Origin: Paenibacillus sp. FSL H7-0737 | Lineage (GTDB): Bacteria; Bacillota; Bacilli; Paenibacillales; Paenibacillaceae | Assembly (NCBI RefSeq): GCF_000758545.1 | Contig: NZ_CP009279.1 | Coordinates: 4,898,001 to 4,962,000, forward strand | DNA: 64,000 nucleotides | Direction of reading: 5' to 3' | Part shown: positions 18,057 to 26,428 of the stretch, in pieces | How the letters are laid out: every line of letters starts with the position of its first letter | Position numbering within the stretch: position 1 is the first letter of the stretch | Position numbers and translations under genes: made by a program | Notes under the pieces: model-generated | Told to the model about the DNA's origin: nothing | The model's input: only the letters and a program-made list of their open reading frames with translations | The model's database searches: none

Positions 18057-18791
18057 ATGTCGATTATGCTAAAAGAACATTACAATGTCATCGAAGCCCA
18101 CGGAAATACAAACTGTTTCTCCGAACAGAATTTCAACAGACTTCTTGTTACTATGAAAGAGCGCGTTGTTCCAGAGGGTTCACATCTTTTCTGGGAAGGC
18201 GACTACTCGGATAAATTGTTTTATATCAAACGTGGACGTGTGAAATTAACTAAATCAACGGATGAAGGTAAAGAACTTATTCTTTATATGTACCAAGCTG
18301 GCGATATGGTAGGTCAAGCGGACCCATTCTTCAGCACCAAGCACAGCTTTACTGCAGAAGTGATTGAAGAAAGTGAAGTTGGCGTCATCGAGCAAAAGGA
18401 TTTAGAAATTCTCATTTGCCAACATTGTGATTTTGCCATCGACTTTATGAAATGGATGGGCATTCATCACCGTCTAACTCAAACGAAATTCCGTGATCTG
18501 ATGATGTATGGCAAACCAGGCGCACTTTGCTCCACTCTCATTCGACTTGGTAATACTTATGGTGAGAAGAGCAGCGATGGTGAGAACATCCTCATCAACA
18601 AAAAAATTACGCATACAGATCTGTCCAACATGATCGGCGCTACTCGTGAGAGTGTGAACCGGATGTTGAGCGACTTGCGTAAAAAAGACGCGGTTGAGTA
18701 CGAGAACGGTATGATTGTCATCAAGGATCTTGGCATGCTGCAGGAAATTTGCCACTGCGAAATGTGTCCAAACGAGATCTGCCGCATCTAA
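18057..18791 (+). CDS. fnr: Fnr, anaerobic Crp/Fnr-family transcription activator
   Basis: An oxygen-sensing regulator of 244 residues that binds TGTGA-N6-TCACA dyads. A cyclic-nucleotide-like beta-roll (about 30-125) leads to a long dimer helix and a C-terminal winged helix with ITHTDLSNMIGATRESVNRM. The C-terminus carries CEMCPNEIC (Cys234, Cys237, Cys242), the CX2CX4C arrangement known from Bacillus Fnr; Asp147 in FRDLMMYGKPGAL matches the Bacillus aspartate ligand of the [4Fe-4S] cluster. The ATG at 18057 is 10 nt after GAGGG; an in-frame ATG at 18066, about 9 nt after AAGGGG, is an equal alternative. A TATAAT lies at 18012-18017. It sits beside nirBDC, a likely target. Confidence 0.93.
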   Translation: MSIMLKEHYNVIEAHGNTNCFSEQNFNRLLVTMKERVVPEGSHLFWEGDYSDKLFYIKRGRVKLTKSTDEGKELILYMYQAGDMVGQADPFFSTKHSFTAEVIEESEVGVIEQKDLEILICQHCDFAIDFMKWMGIHHRLTQTKFRDLMMYGKPGALCSTLIRLGNTYGEKSSDGENILINKKITHTDLSNMIGATRESVNRMLSDLRKKDAVEYENGMIVIKDLGMLQEICHCEMCPNEICRI

Positions 18792-18875
18792 TTTCCGTTT
18801 ATAATATACCCTCTATTCTCCTCAATGAAACACATATGACCCAATTATTCTGCACATTATAAAATAGAGTGGTCA

Positions 18876-18908
18876 AAGGCGCCTAACATAGGCGTCTTTT
18901 TTTATACC
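18876..18908 (+). terminator. Terminator after fnr
   Basis: The hairpin AGGCGCCTA / TAGGCGTCT (ACA loop) is followed by seven or eight T residues, 85-90 nt beyond the fnr stop. Confidence 0.85.
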
Positions 18909-18910
18909 AC

Positions 18911-18948
18911 AAGAAGAAAAAGAGCTGAACCCGAAATTGGGTCAGCCC
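18911..18948 (-). terminator. Terminator of the nirBDC operon
   Basis: On the minus strand GCTGACCC-AATTTC-GGGTTCAGC is followed by TCTTTTTCTTCTT, 20 nt after the nirC stop. Confidence 0.8.
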
Positions 18949-18965
18949 TATAACTATATATACTC

Positions 18966-19757
18966 TTAACGCTTGGTCTGAGTACCCCGCACGGGAGAGA
19001 TCATCCAGTAGGCCATACCGACGAATACGCCACCGCCAATTATATTTCCTAAGGTAACAGGAATCATATTGTGGATCCATCCGGCAATTGTAACGGTGTC
19101 AGGGTGATTCGGGAGCAACACAGCAACACTCAGCAGCGTCATATTAGCCACACTGTGCTCATATCCACTCGCAATAAAGGCAAATAAACACCACCAGATT
19201 AGAACCAGCTTGGCAGTTTCACTTTTGGCGCGTGAGGCCATCCATAGCGCTAGACAGACCAGCCAGTTACATAGAATCCCACGGAAAAATAGCTCTGAAA
19301 ACGGAAGGCTCATTTTCTTGGCTGCAGCCGCAAAGATCAGATGCTCTGGGGGAGCCGCACTGAATAGCCCAGTTCCTCGAATCAAAAGTGCTAAAATCAC
19401 TGCCCCTATCACATTCCCTACAAACACAAGCACCCAGTTCTTGACAGTATCCCAGATACTTGTTCTACCAGCAAGTGTACTAACCGTAAAGAACATATTA
19501 TTTCCGGTAAACAGCTCTGAGCCTGCAAACACAACAAGAGTCAAGGCAATACCGAAGGATGCACCCATAATGAGGGGTTGGAAAGGCGATTTGGCAGCCG
19601 CTAGAGGCGCTCCCAGCGAGAAAATAAGGATAATCCCAATGCCTACATATGCCCCTGCCAAAAGGGCTGCTAGAAAATATCTTGGTAAACTTTCATTCAT
19701 TTGGTCTCGCTTGCTGACTGCCGCCTCGACAATGTTCTCCACACTTTGAGTAAACAT
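18966..19757 (-). CDS. nirC: Formate/nitrite transporter family channel, probably NirC
   Basis: A polytopic FNT-family channel of 263 residues with about six membrane segments that passes nitrite or formate across the membrane. Signature loops SELFTGNNMFF and SGYEHSVANM (conserved His) are present. Nitrite is favoured because it is the third gene after nirB and nirD; FocA-type formate export cannot be excluded, given pflB elsewhere in the window. The ATG at 19757 follows GGAG; a GTG five codons upstream lacks a ribosome site. Confidence 0.88.
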   Translation of the reverse strand: MFTQSVENIVEAAVSKRDQMNESLPRYFLAALLAGAYVGIGIILIFSLGAPLAAAKSPFQPLIMGASFGIALTLVVFAGSELFTGNNMFFTVSTLAGRTSIWDTVKNWVLVFVGNVIGAVILALLIRGTGLFSAAPPEHLIFAAAAKKMSLPFSELFFRGILCNWLVCLALWMASRAKSETAKLVLIWWCLFAFIASGYEHSVANMTLLSVAVLLPNHPDTVTIAGWIHNMIPVTLGNIIGGGVFVGMAYWMISPVRGTQTKR

Positions 19758-19809
19758 AATACTCCACCCCACCGTTTTCTATTTCATCCTTTACTACAAG
19801 CTTCGGTGT

Positions 19810-20130
19810 CTACAAGCTCACTGTCACAATGTCTCCGACAAGGGAGACTGGATAAGTCATAACGATACCTTGATCCGGTGCCTGAACTTCACCCGTGCGA
19901 AGATCTATTTTCCAATCATACAGTGGATCATAAAGAAAGTGACCCGAAACGATCCCTTCCGCAAGCGGCCCCCCTTTTGGATGAGGGCTCCGATTCTCAA
20001 GTGCATAGATCGCTCCGTCAGAGGTACGAAATACAGCCAGCTCCACATTTCCAGCAATCACCACACGGCCAATCTGCAGCAGGAAATCCTGTACTGATCC
20101 TATTGGATACGTTTGTGTTGTCTTATTCAT
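19810..20130 (-). CDS. nirD: Nitrite reductase (NADH) small subunit
   Basis: A 106-residue Rieske-fold partner of NirB, needed for NADH-dependent reduction of nitrite to ammonium. The region NRSPHPKGGPLAEGIVSG and YDPLYDWKIDL keeps the Rieske fold pattern, but the cluster-binding Cys residues are absent, as is normal for NirD. It lies 32 bp after nirB and 52 bp before nirC on the same strand, with a ribosome site GGGGAG before the ATG. Confidence 0.92.
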   Translation of the reverse strand: MNKTTQTYPIGSVQDFLLQIGRVVIAGNVELAVFRTSDGAIYALENRSPHPKGGPLAEGIVSGHFLYDPLYDWKIDLRTGEVQAPDQGIVMTYPVSLVGDIVTVSL

Positions 20131-20162
20131 TGGTCTCTCCCCTTCTGTGTGCGTTATATCCG

Positions 20163-22586
20163 CTAGACTCTTGTTTCTTCAAAAAGCGCAGCACGAGTGC
20201 TGCTGTCATTGAGCATTTTTTTCCAAGGATCCGTAACCTGAGTCAGAGCAAAGTCAATCCGTGCGGCCAGCTCTTTGCGATTATCTTCATTATTCAAAAT
20301 AACCATTTGAATCCGCTCAAGTCCCATACGCTCAACCCACTCGGATGTTCGCTCCAAATAATTGCCGGTCTCACGGTAATATTGCATCACAGCGGAGCAC
20401 ACTTCGATTAACTCTTCATCGGTCTTAATTTTGCAGAAGGAGTCTGCGATCCGTGGCTTGATCCCACCGTTACCACCGATAAACACTTCCCAACCACCAT
20501 CATTTCCAACGATGCCAATATCCTTCGTGCAGGATTCCGCACAGTTACGTGGACAGCCGTTGACAGCTATTTTAAACTTGGCAGGAAAATCAAGACGTTC
20601 ATACTTACGTTCTATGAGCGCGCCCATTCCCAGCGAATCTTGTGTGCCAAAGCGGCAGAACTGGGAGCCCACACAAGTCTTAACCGTACGCAGGGATTTG
20701 GCATAACCGTAGCCTGAAGGCATATCCAGCTCTTCCCATACCTTAGGCAAATCTTCCTTCTTCACACCGATTAGATCCAGGCGTTGCCCTCCAGTTACCT
20801 TCACAACTTTCACGTCATATTTAAGGGAGACGTCGGCGATTTTCTTCAAATCCTCCGGCGTAGTTACCCCACCATACATGCGTGGTATCACGGTGTAGGT
20901 TCCATCTTTTTGAATATTGGCACCCATTCTTTCATTTACAAATCGGGATTCTTTCTCATCTTGATAGGTATCAGGGTTCATCATCCCTAGATAATAGTTA
21001 ATCGCCGGACGACACTTGGAGCAGCCTTCCTCTTGTTTCCAACCGAGTACATTCATGACCTCTTTTGTTGTTTTAAGACCTTTAGCTGTAATTTCAGCAA
21101 CAATTTCATCACGGCTAAGCGTTGTGCACCCACAAATACCTTGCTTAGCAGCTTGCTGGAAACTGTCACCTAAGACAAATTGCAGGATTTGTTCTACTAC
21201 GGGTTTACAACCACCACAAGAGCGAGTAGCGCCAGTGCATGCTTTGATCTCATCCACAGTAGTAAAACCATGTTCAGTGACAGCATCTACGATCGCTTTT
21301 TTAGTTACACCATTACAGCCGCAGACAATTTCTTCGTCCGCCATAGCTTCTACGGATGTGCTCTTCTTAGCTCCGCCACCGCAGCAGCCTGTTCCCATAA
21401 CCTCCGTATAAATCTCATCGGTCATTACCGCGCCTTGTTTTACTAGCTTTTGCAAATTCGCGGACTCCGTTACATCACCGAACAAAACCGCACCGACAAT
21501 CACATTATTTTTGAGCAAAATTTTCTTATAAGTTCTCTTCCATTCATCTTTGCTTGAAATCACAGTGTGTTCAGGAGAATCCAAAAACTCACCTGCAGAA
21601 AATACATCCACCCCAGAAATTTTAAGCTTCGTGGAAACAATCGAACCTTCATAAGGCTTGGTATCGCTACCACATAAATGTTTAGCTAGAACCATGCCTT
21701 GTTCAAATAGTGGAGCCACCAGTCCGTAACACATACCGCGATGCTCAGCACATTCGCCGATGGAATATATATTCTGCATGGAAGTTTGCAAATAATCATC
21801 CACCACGATCCCACGATTTACGGAGATTCCGCTATCTTTTGCCAATGTCACGTTCGGTTTGATTCCAACAGCCATTACCACAAAATCTGCAGCAAGCGTA
21901 CTGCCATCACTAAAACACAATCCACTTACTCTCTGTTCCCCGCTCAATTCTACCGTTTGTTTGCCCATAGAAAATTTCACGCCTTGACGCTCCAGCTCAG
22001 CTTGCAGCATCGAGGAGGCATTCCGATCAAGCTGACGCTCCATCAGATCTTCCATCAAATGAACTACGGTAACATCCATGCCAAGGTTCACAAGACCTTT
22101 TGCCGCTTCCAACCCAAGCAAACCCCCGCCGATGACAGCTGCTTTGTTGTATTGTTTGGCCGCTGCCAGCATCGCATCACAGTCTGAAATATCCCGGAAT
22201 CCTACAACGCCCTCTTTATCACTGCCAGGTACAGGTAAAATAAACGAATTCGAGCCTGTCGCAATAATTACCTTGTCGTAGGGGACTAGCATCCCACTAT
22301 CCGTAACAACTTGCTTCGAGCCTTCATCAATTCGTGTCACCATTGTTCCCGTGTGTAGAGTTATATTATTGTCTTCATACCAATTCCAGTCGTTTAGGAT
22401 GATATCATTAAGGGTCTTACTTCCTTCAAGAACATAAGACAACATGATCCGATTGTAATTGGGATGAGGTTCACTTCCAAAAACCGTGATGTCATAAGCT
22501 CCACCCAGCTTCAATATCTGCTCAATCGTACCTATGCCTGCCATACCGTTGCCGACTAATACTAGTTTTTCTCTTATCGTTGTCAT
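20163..22586 (-). CDS. nirB: Nitrite reductase (NADH) large subunit
   Basis: Cytosolic assimilatory/dissimilatory nitrite reductase of 807 residues; six-electron reduction of nitrite to ammonium with NADH. The order is: FAD/NAD domains (LVLVGNGMAGIGTIEQIL, then AAVIGGGLLGLEAAKGL), a BFD-type [2Fe-2S] region with CGCNGVTKKAIV and CGGCKP, and a C-terminal sirohaem/[4Fe-4S] domain with CVGSQFC and NGCPRNCAESC. The ATG at 22586 follows GAGGAGG; the frame is open further upstream but lacks a ribosome site. The promoter carries two perfect Fnr boxes. Operon: nirB-nirD-nirC. Confidence 0.96.
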   Translation of the reverse strand: MTTIREKLVLVGNGMAGIGTIEQILKLGGAYDITVFGSEPHPNYNRIMLSYVLEGSKTLNDIILNDWNWYEDNNITLHTGTMVTRIDEGSKQVVTDSGMLVPYDKVIIATGSNSFILPVPGSDKEGVVGFRDISDCDAMLAAAKQYNKAAVIGGGLLGLEAAKGLVNLGMDVTVVHLMEDLMERQLDRNASSMLQAELERQGVKFSMGKQTVELSGEQRVSGLCFSDGSTLAADFVVMAVGIKPNVTLAKDSGISVNRGIVVDDYLQTSMQNIYSIGECAEHRGMCYGLVAPLFEQGMVLAKHLCGSDTKPYEGSIVSTKLKISGVDVFSAGEFLDSPEHTVISSKDEWKRTYKKILLKNNVIVGAVLFGDVTESANLQKLVKQGAVMTDEIYTEVMGTGCCGGGAKKSTSVEAMADEEIVCGCNGVTKKAIVDAVTEHGFTTVDEIKACTGATRSCGGCKPVVEQILQFVLGDSFQQAAKQGICGCTTLSRDEIVAEITAKGLKTTKEVMNVLGWKQEEGCSKCRPAINYYLGMMNPDTYQDEKESRFVNERMGANIQKDGTYTVIPRMYGGVTTPEDLKKIADVSLKYDVKVVKVTGGQRLDLIGVKKEDLPKVWEELDMPSGYGYAKSLRTVKTCVGSQFCRFGTQDSLGMGALIERKYERLDFPAKFKIAVNGCPRNCAESCTKDIGIVGNDGGWEVFIGGNGGIKPRIADSFCKIKTDEELIEVCSAVMQYYRETGNYLERTSEWVERMGLERIQMVILNNEDNRKELAARIDFALTQVTDPWKKMLNDSSTRAALFEETRV

Positions 22587-22644
22587 GGTTAGGTGCCTCC
22601 TCAAGCTTATGAATACCTGATCAATTTCTCTTCTACATATTGGA

Positions 22645-22709
22645 ATTATACGGTTCAAATTCAAGTCGTCATTGTGATTGCAGTCACTTCAATTGTGAAT
22701 ATTTTCACA
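22645..22709 (-). promoter_or_regulatory. nirB promoter with two perfect Fnr boxes
   Basis: TGTGATTGCAGTCACT (22673-22688) and TGTGAATATTTTCACA (22694-22709) are both perfect TGTGA-N6-TCACW dyads with centres 21 bp apart, as at pflB. A TATAAT -10 on the minus strand (22650-22645) places the proximal box near -42.5 and the distal one near -63.5. Confidence 0.82.
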
Positions 22710-22750
22710 CTTTAGTGTACTGATAATTGTTAGATATCTTTTCCACATAA

Positions 22751-22791
22751 AAAGCCAGATTAACGATTCTGAACAACCGTTTCTCTGGCTT
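22751..22791 (-). terminator. Terminator after the 22.8-kb lipoprotein gene
   Basis: On the minus strand AGCCAGAGAAACG pairs with CGTTAATCTGGCT and TTTTT follows, 14 nt after the stop codon. Confidence 0.8.
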
Positions 22792-22804
22792 AATGTACGA
22801 TTTT

Positions 22805-23509
22805 TTAGCGTAAAGTCAATAAAATCTCCAATTCATCTTGAGCCCTGAGCTTCATATCCATTCCATCATCGAGTAGTTGTTTTCCGTTCACCTTCAGCTT
22901 CCATTCTTCATTACTAAGAGGAGTATAATCGTCGACGGAAAGCACCTTTTTATTGTCATCGGCCAACTGTACGCTACTACAGCTTTTAAGCAAATCTCTT
23001 ACAGTTAAATCCTCTTCAAATAACATAATATACGTATGATGCAAGTCTACTTCAACACTTCCACCGTTCAAGGTCAGCCTTACAGTTTGAAGTGGTGCTT
23101 GATGGTCCTTCGACTTCGCGGTGAAGACTAGCTGTGAATCATACCCTACAGTATTATTCCAATCCGCATTCCCAATGATTTGACCGCCCATCTGAAGCTC
23201 CCAAACCATTCCCGCCTCTAGCGAAAAATCCTTTACCGAAACAATGCTTGAGTTATCCTCAGCAAATGTGGCAACATTACTACCTTTCAGTAGCTCCATG
23301 ATCGATATTCCATTTCTATAACTCCCACTAAGTAACCTATCCGATGGTTTAGTAAGCAGTTCATTATCTCCAACCCTTATTGATATTGTCGGTCCCTCTG
23401 ATCCTGCCACACCATTATTAGCATTACTATTGCCGTCATTGTTAGTAGAGCATCCACCTATTATGAATACAATGACTAATCCTAGCATCAATTTCCACAA
23501 AGATCGCAT
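22805..23509 (-). CDS. Lipoprotein with two related beta-grasp-like repeats
   Basis: An exported lipoprotein of about 234 residues with lipobox FIIGGCS; no specific function recognised. Two ~85-residue halves look alike. Each has a short hydrophobic start (SIMELLKG / TVRDLLKS), a DNxxxVSVxDF-type stretch (DNSSIVSVKDF / DNKKVLSVDDY), a WEL/WKL strand followed by GG or NGKQL, and a final LVF or LEILL strand. This resembles DUF4430/transcobalamin C-terminal-like or SLBB-type beta-grasp folds (inference). An ATG two codons upstream (23515) is also possible. It is a single gene between nirB and a repeat array. Confidence 0.8.
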   Translation of the reverse strand: MRSLWKLMLGLVIVFIIGGCSTNNDGNSNANNGVAGSEGPTISIRVGDNELLTKPSDRLLSGSYRNGISIMELLKGSNVATFAEDNSSIVSVKDFSLEAGMVWELQMGGQIIGNADWNNTVGYDSQLVFTAKSKDHQAPLQTVRLTLNGGSVEVDLHHTYIMLFEEDLTVRDLLKSCSSVQLADDNKKVLSVDDYTPLSNEEWKLKVNGKQLLDDGMDMKLRAQDELEILLTLR

Positions 23510-23678
23510 GGGCATCCTGGCACCGCCTTGTCCCGCCTAATGACCATATAGCGTCTCAGGCTTGTAAAGTTATGTATTCTGTCTTTTTAAGGATAACTTA
23601 AACAAGCCATGTTCTCAAATAAGTAATAACAAGCTTACTTCTAAAATTGACAAAAACTTTTTAAAAAGCTAACCTCTA

Positions 23679-23862
23679 TCCCCCTCTTTCTGCTCATCCG
23701 GCGCCATTTCACATATTCTGGGGGATTTATCCCCCTCTTTCTGCTCATCCGGCTTCATTTCGCATATACTGGGGGATTTATCCCCTTCTTTCTGCTCATT
23801 CGGCGTCATTTCGCATATTCTGGGGGATTTATCCCCCTCTTTTTGCTCGTTCAGCCCTATCT
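23679..23862. repeat. 51-bp tandem repeat array 1
   Basis: About 3.5 units begin at 23679, 23730, 23781 and 23832, exactly 51 bp apart. Each unit contains GGGGGATTTATCCCC, a small palindrome, then CTCTTTCTGCTCAT. Because 51 is divisible by three, the minus strand reads as a 17-residue repeat (EQKEGDKSPRICEMTPN-like). No good ribosome site supports it, so I treat it as noncoding. It fills most of the gap 23510-24054. Confidence 0.9.
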
Positions 23863-23888
23863 CGTAGTCCGCTTTTAAGCAATCCTTC

Positions 23889-23930
23889 CACCTGCCTGCC
23901 TGCCTGCCATCCATCTATCCATCAATCGAT
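23889..23930. repeat. Tetranucleotide microsatellite
   Basis: Runs of CTGC/CCTG units, then CCAT/CTAT units, lie beside the 51-bp array. On the minus strand it reads as ATGG-type and CAGG-type repeats. Confidence 0.75.
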
Positions 23931-24011
23931 CTTACCCATATTTTTTACGATCATTTCTTCTACCTTTTTCAACGGAGTTATCCGCATTTCTTTACATTCT
24001 ATAATTTCCTA

Positions 24012-24037
24012 TAAAAAAAGCCCCCTAAGGGACTCTT
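24012..24037 (-). terminator. Terminator after ric
   Basis: On the minus strand AGTCCC-TTA-GGGGGCT is followed by seven T residues, 18 nt beyond the ric stop. Confidence 0.75.
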
Positions 24038-24054
24038 TAGAACACTATTCATCT

Positions 24055-24804
24055 TCACTGAAACCTAGGGAACAATATATTATTCTCCAAATGAACGTGT
24101 TCAAAAGTCATACTCTCCAGCTCTTCCAGCCGGGCATATGTCAATCGATAGGTAGTGCAAGCATGCGCCGGTGGAGTGAAATCATCTGTTATACTACGTA
24201 TTTTTCTCAAAATATCGCCCGCACCATCATGCTCACTCTCCAGCTCAGACAATGACTCACGAAGCGATGTCAGGCCTTCTTGACTAGGATTAGCAGCGTA
24301 TGTCAACAGCTTAGGAAACTCATCTTCTTCTTCTTTAGCCGTATGCTCAAGTAAATCTTCCTTAAGTGTGTTGAACAAGTTATATAACTCCACCAAATGG
24401 GGAGAATCCCCGCCATGCACTCGATACACCTTAGTTACATTTTGGCTAATGAGGGGTAGCTCTTCACGAAGATAACGGTGGTGTTTGTTAATAATATGGT
24501 CAATTAACTCTTCTGAAGGTGCAGTATTCCAAGCGATTTCCTCTTGGGGTACTGGATACTCTTCGAACAGCTTGTTTAGATCGCCGATGATTATCTCGTG
24601 ATCCAGACCACGCTCAGCAGCTGCTTCAGCAAGAGGTTTAGCTCCACCGCAACAAAAATCAATCCGGTTTGCTTTGAAATAATCTACCGCTTTAGGGAAC
24701 TGCAATACAATATCCCTCACTAGTGCATCTGGGGTAAACCCAGCCTGTATCGGTTGTGCTTGCTTCGAATCCGAAATACTATCATTAAGTTGTTTAGTTT
24801 CCAT
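24055..24804 (-). CDS. ric: Iron-sulfur cluster repair di-iron protein (RIC/ScdA)
   Basis: Repairs Fe-S clusters damaged by nitric oxide or oxidants. The 250-residue protein has an N-terminal DUF542 domain with NRIDFCCGGAKPLAEAA (about 50-66) and a C-terminal hemerythrin-like di-iron domain with ligands in HHRYLREELP, HTAKEEEDEFP, ESEHDGAG and EHVHLENNILFPRF. The ATG at 24804 follows AGGAGG; the 17-codon extension upstream has none. Its nearness to nirBDC and fnr fits defence against NO formed during nitrite reduction. No clear Fnr or NsrR box was found upstream. Confidence 0.93.
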   Translation of the reverse strand: METKQLNDSISDSKQAQPIQAGFTPDALVRDIVLQFPKAVDYFKANRIDFCCGGAKPLAEAAAERGLDHEIIIGDLNKLFEEYPVPQEEIAWNTAPSEELIDHIINKHHRYLREELPLISQNVTKVYRVHGGDSPHLVELYNLFNTLKEDLLEHTAKEEEDEFPKLLTYAANPSQEGLTSLRESLSELESEHDGAGDILRKIRSITDDFTPPAHACTTYRLTYARLEELESMTFEHVHLENNILFPRFQ

Positions 24805-24962
24805 TATAGCTCCTCCTTGGGTTATGGGATTAGGTTCTGAATAAATCTTATCCACTTGTTCACCTTAACCCTGAAAGGAACTTTGACTTGTGATTGTACG
24901 CACGGAAATTGTATCTTATTTTTGAACGAAATTGGAGATTGTTGTACATGCAACGTAAACGC

Positions 24963-24995
24963 AAAAAAGCACCTTTGCCTACAAAGGTGCTTTTT
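24963..24995 (-). terminator. Terminator after the 25.0-kb hypothetical gene
   Basis: The perfect hairpin AAAGCACCTTTG / CAAAGGTGCTTT has A and T tails on both sides, 10 nt beyond the minus-strand stop. Confidence 0.92.
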
Positions 24996-25004
24996 CAACT
25001 CAAT

Positions 25005-25736
25005 TTATTGCACATAAGCCTGCATATACGTCCGCTGTCCCTTTGAATCCTTCAAATAAGGTCCTAATCCGGCAAAACGGGAGTGATCCATATAAACACC
25101 GGTCATCCATCTGCCTTCCGTCAAGCCACCATTCCATTTAAGGACAAGATCAGGTGCGGAAATCCATTCCTGAAAGACTCGTATATCCTGATCTTTGTAT
25201 TCTTTACATGGCTTAGACCGCTCAATAAGGTGGAATTCATTAAGATAAGTTGGAACGAAATAAGAGGATATCGTATGCAAATCATCATCGTCAAAAAAAG
25301 GCTCGTCGCCTAAAAAGGGTTTGAATAATACGGTATTCTCGTACATGGACCAAATTAAGGCTTGAAGCACCATACTCTGGCGAATGCCGTTATGAAACTT
25401 ATATTGTCGCCCATGATTCGCCACATTTACATCTTGTGGAGGTTCCGTGGACTCCAGACAGTGCCGTTCACAACCAATACACTTCCAACCTGTCGGACTT
25501 TGAATCCATTTTTGAAAAATAGTCCCACTATCATTATTTCCTTTGTAGAGTGAAGAGATAATGCTGTAAGGCACGCCAATCCACGCATCCCATAAGGAAT
25601 CAGGAAGATGGCTATGCAGCATGAACAACGTCTTGTCATAGATGAGCTGTACTTTGATAGAAGCGTTCTCTAGCTCAGCAACATCCTTTTTTCCATACGT
25701 TATTTCCCGGGAAAACAGGGTCGTCTTCGTCTTCAT
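25005..25736 (-). CDS. Uncharacterised 243-residue protein with a CXXCXXXC motif
   Basis: Not recognised. A soluble protein without signal peptide. Near residue 95 it has GWKCIGCERHC, a possible metal-binding or redox cluster. It contains many Trp and Tyr residues, an acidic patch (DEPFFDDDDLH), and a Trp-rich C-terminal third (LKWNGGLTEGRWMTGVYMDH). The ATG follows GGAGG-like AGGCGAGGGAG, and a strong terminator ends it, so expression is likely. It is monocistronic between ric and an HxlR regulator, with no context for function. Confidence 0.75.
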   Translation of the reverse strand: MKTKTTLFSREITYGKKDVAELENASIKVQLIYDKTLFMLHSHLPDSLWDAWIGVPYSIISSLYKGNNDSGTIFQKWIQSPTGWKCIGCERHCLESTEPPQDVNVANHGRQYKFHNGIRQSMVLQALIWSMYENTVLFKPFLGDEPFFDDDDLHTISSYFVPTYLNEFHLIERSKPCKEYKDQDIRVFQEWISAPDLVLKWNGGLTEGRWMTGVYMDHSRFAGLGPYLKDSKGQRTYMQAYVQ

Positions 25737-25931
25737 CTCCCTCGCCTCCTAATAGTTTTGCTATGCCTGTACTCCAGCTGAGTAGATTTGAGCAAAAACC
25801 AATACGCGAGCGCTTCCATTCAAGGATCATACAATGTTTTTCTATTATATTACAATTATTTTTAAACTGTGCAAGTTTTTTTCAAGCATAAAGGATTGGA
25901 ACAAAACTGTCACTGTCTAATATTTAGAAAT

Positions 25932-25970
25932 TGAAAAGCCCCTTTTCCACCATTCCGGAAAAAGGGCCAC
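25932..25970 (-). terminator. Terminator after the HxlR gene
   Basis: The hairpin GCCCCTTTTCC / GGAAAAAGGGC, then TTTTCAA on the minus strand, begins about 17 nt after the stop. Confidence 0.85.
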
Positions 25971-25986
25971 AACATCACTGTGAATT

Positions 25987-26304
25987 TTAGTCTACCCAGC
26001 TCTCAGCCCAAGACTGAATCTGCTGCATAACAGGCTGCAATGCACGGCCTTTGTCTGTTAATTCGTACTCAATACGTACGGGTGTTTCTGGGTATACATG
26101 CCTAACCAGGATACCCTCACCTTCCAAATCCTTCATCCGCTCGGACAGCATCTTATCGCTCATTGAAGGAATGAGGCCGGAGATATCTTTAAACCGCTTC
26201 GGTCCACTCATCAATGTCTGAATAATAAGTCCATTCCAACGTTTGCCTAAGAAAGAGAAGGCTGTCTCAAATCTGGGACACATCGCAAATTGATGTTCTT
26301 CCAT
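25987..26304 (-). CDS. HxlR-family winged-helix regulator
   Basis: A 105-residue MarR-like regulator. It begins MEEHQFAMCPRFETAFSFLGKRWNGLIIQTLMSGPKRF, the HxlR pattern with an N-terminal Cys that can act as a redox or electrophile sensor. The recognition region is IPSMSDKMLSERMKDLEGEG and the wing VRIEYELTDKGRALQPV. ATG 26304 lies 8 nt after GAGAGG; a GTG three codons upstream is less likely. The target gene is not evident, since neighbours on both sides have other functions. Confidence 0.92.
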   Translation of the reverse strand: MEEHQFAMCPRFETAFSFLGKRWNGLIIQTLMSGPKRFKDISGLIPSMSDKMLSERMKDLEGEGILVRHVYPETPVRIEYELTDKGRALQPVMQQIQSWAESWVD

Positions 26305-26428
26305 TGTTCTCACCTCTCACTAGCGAAACTTACTATTAGTTAGTATATATAATATTAACACATTTTAACCATGATGAACATCGTTTACCGAAAAAAGTTC
26401 ATCTGACTCTATTATTATATCCCCAATG

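Noticed and set aside
23669..23914. Minus-strand open frame encoding a 17-residue repeat protein
   Set aside because: The frame exists because the 51-bp unit is a multiple of three. There is no ribosome site, the start lies in a microsatellite, and related arrays at other loci do not encode the same peptide.
24880..24960. Fnr or NsrR box upstream of ric
   Set aside because: Only a half match (TGTGATTGTACGCACG) and an unrelated GTTG...CAAC dyad were found, not enough to call.
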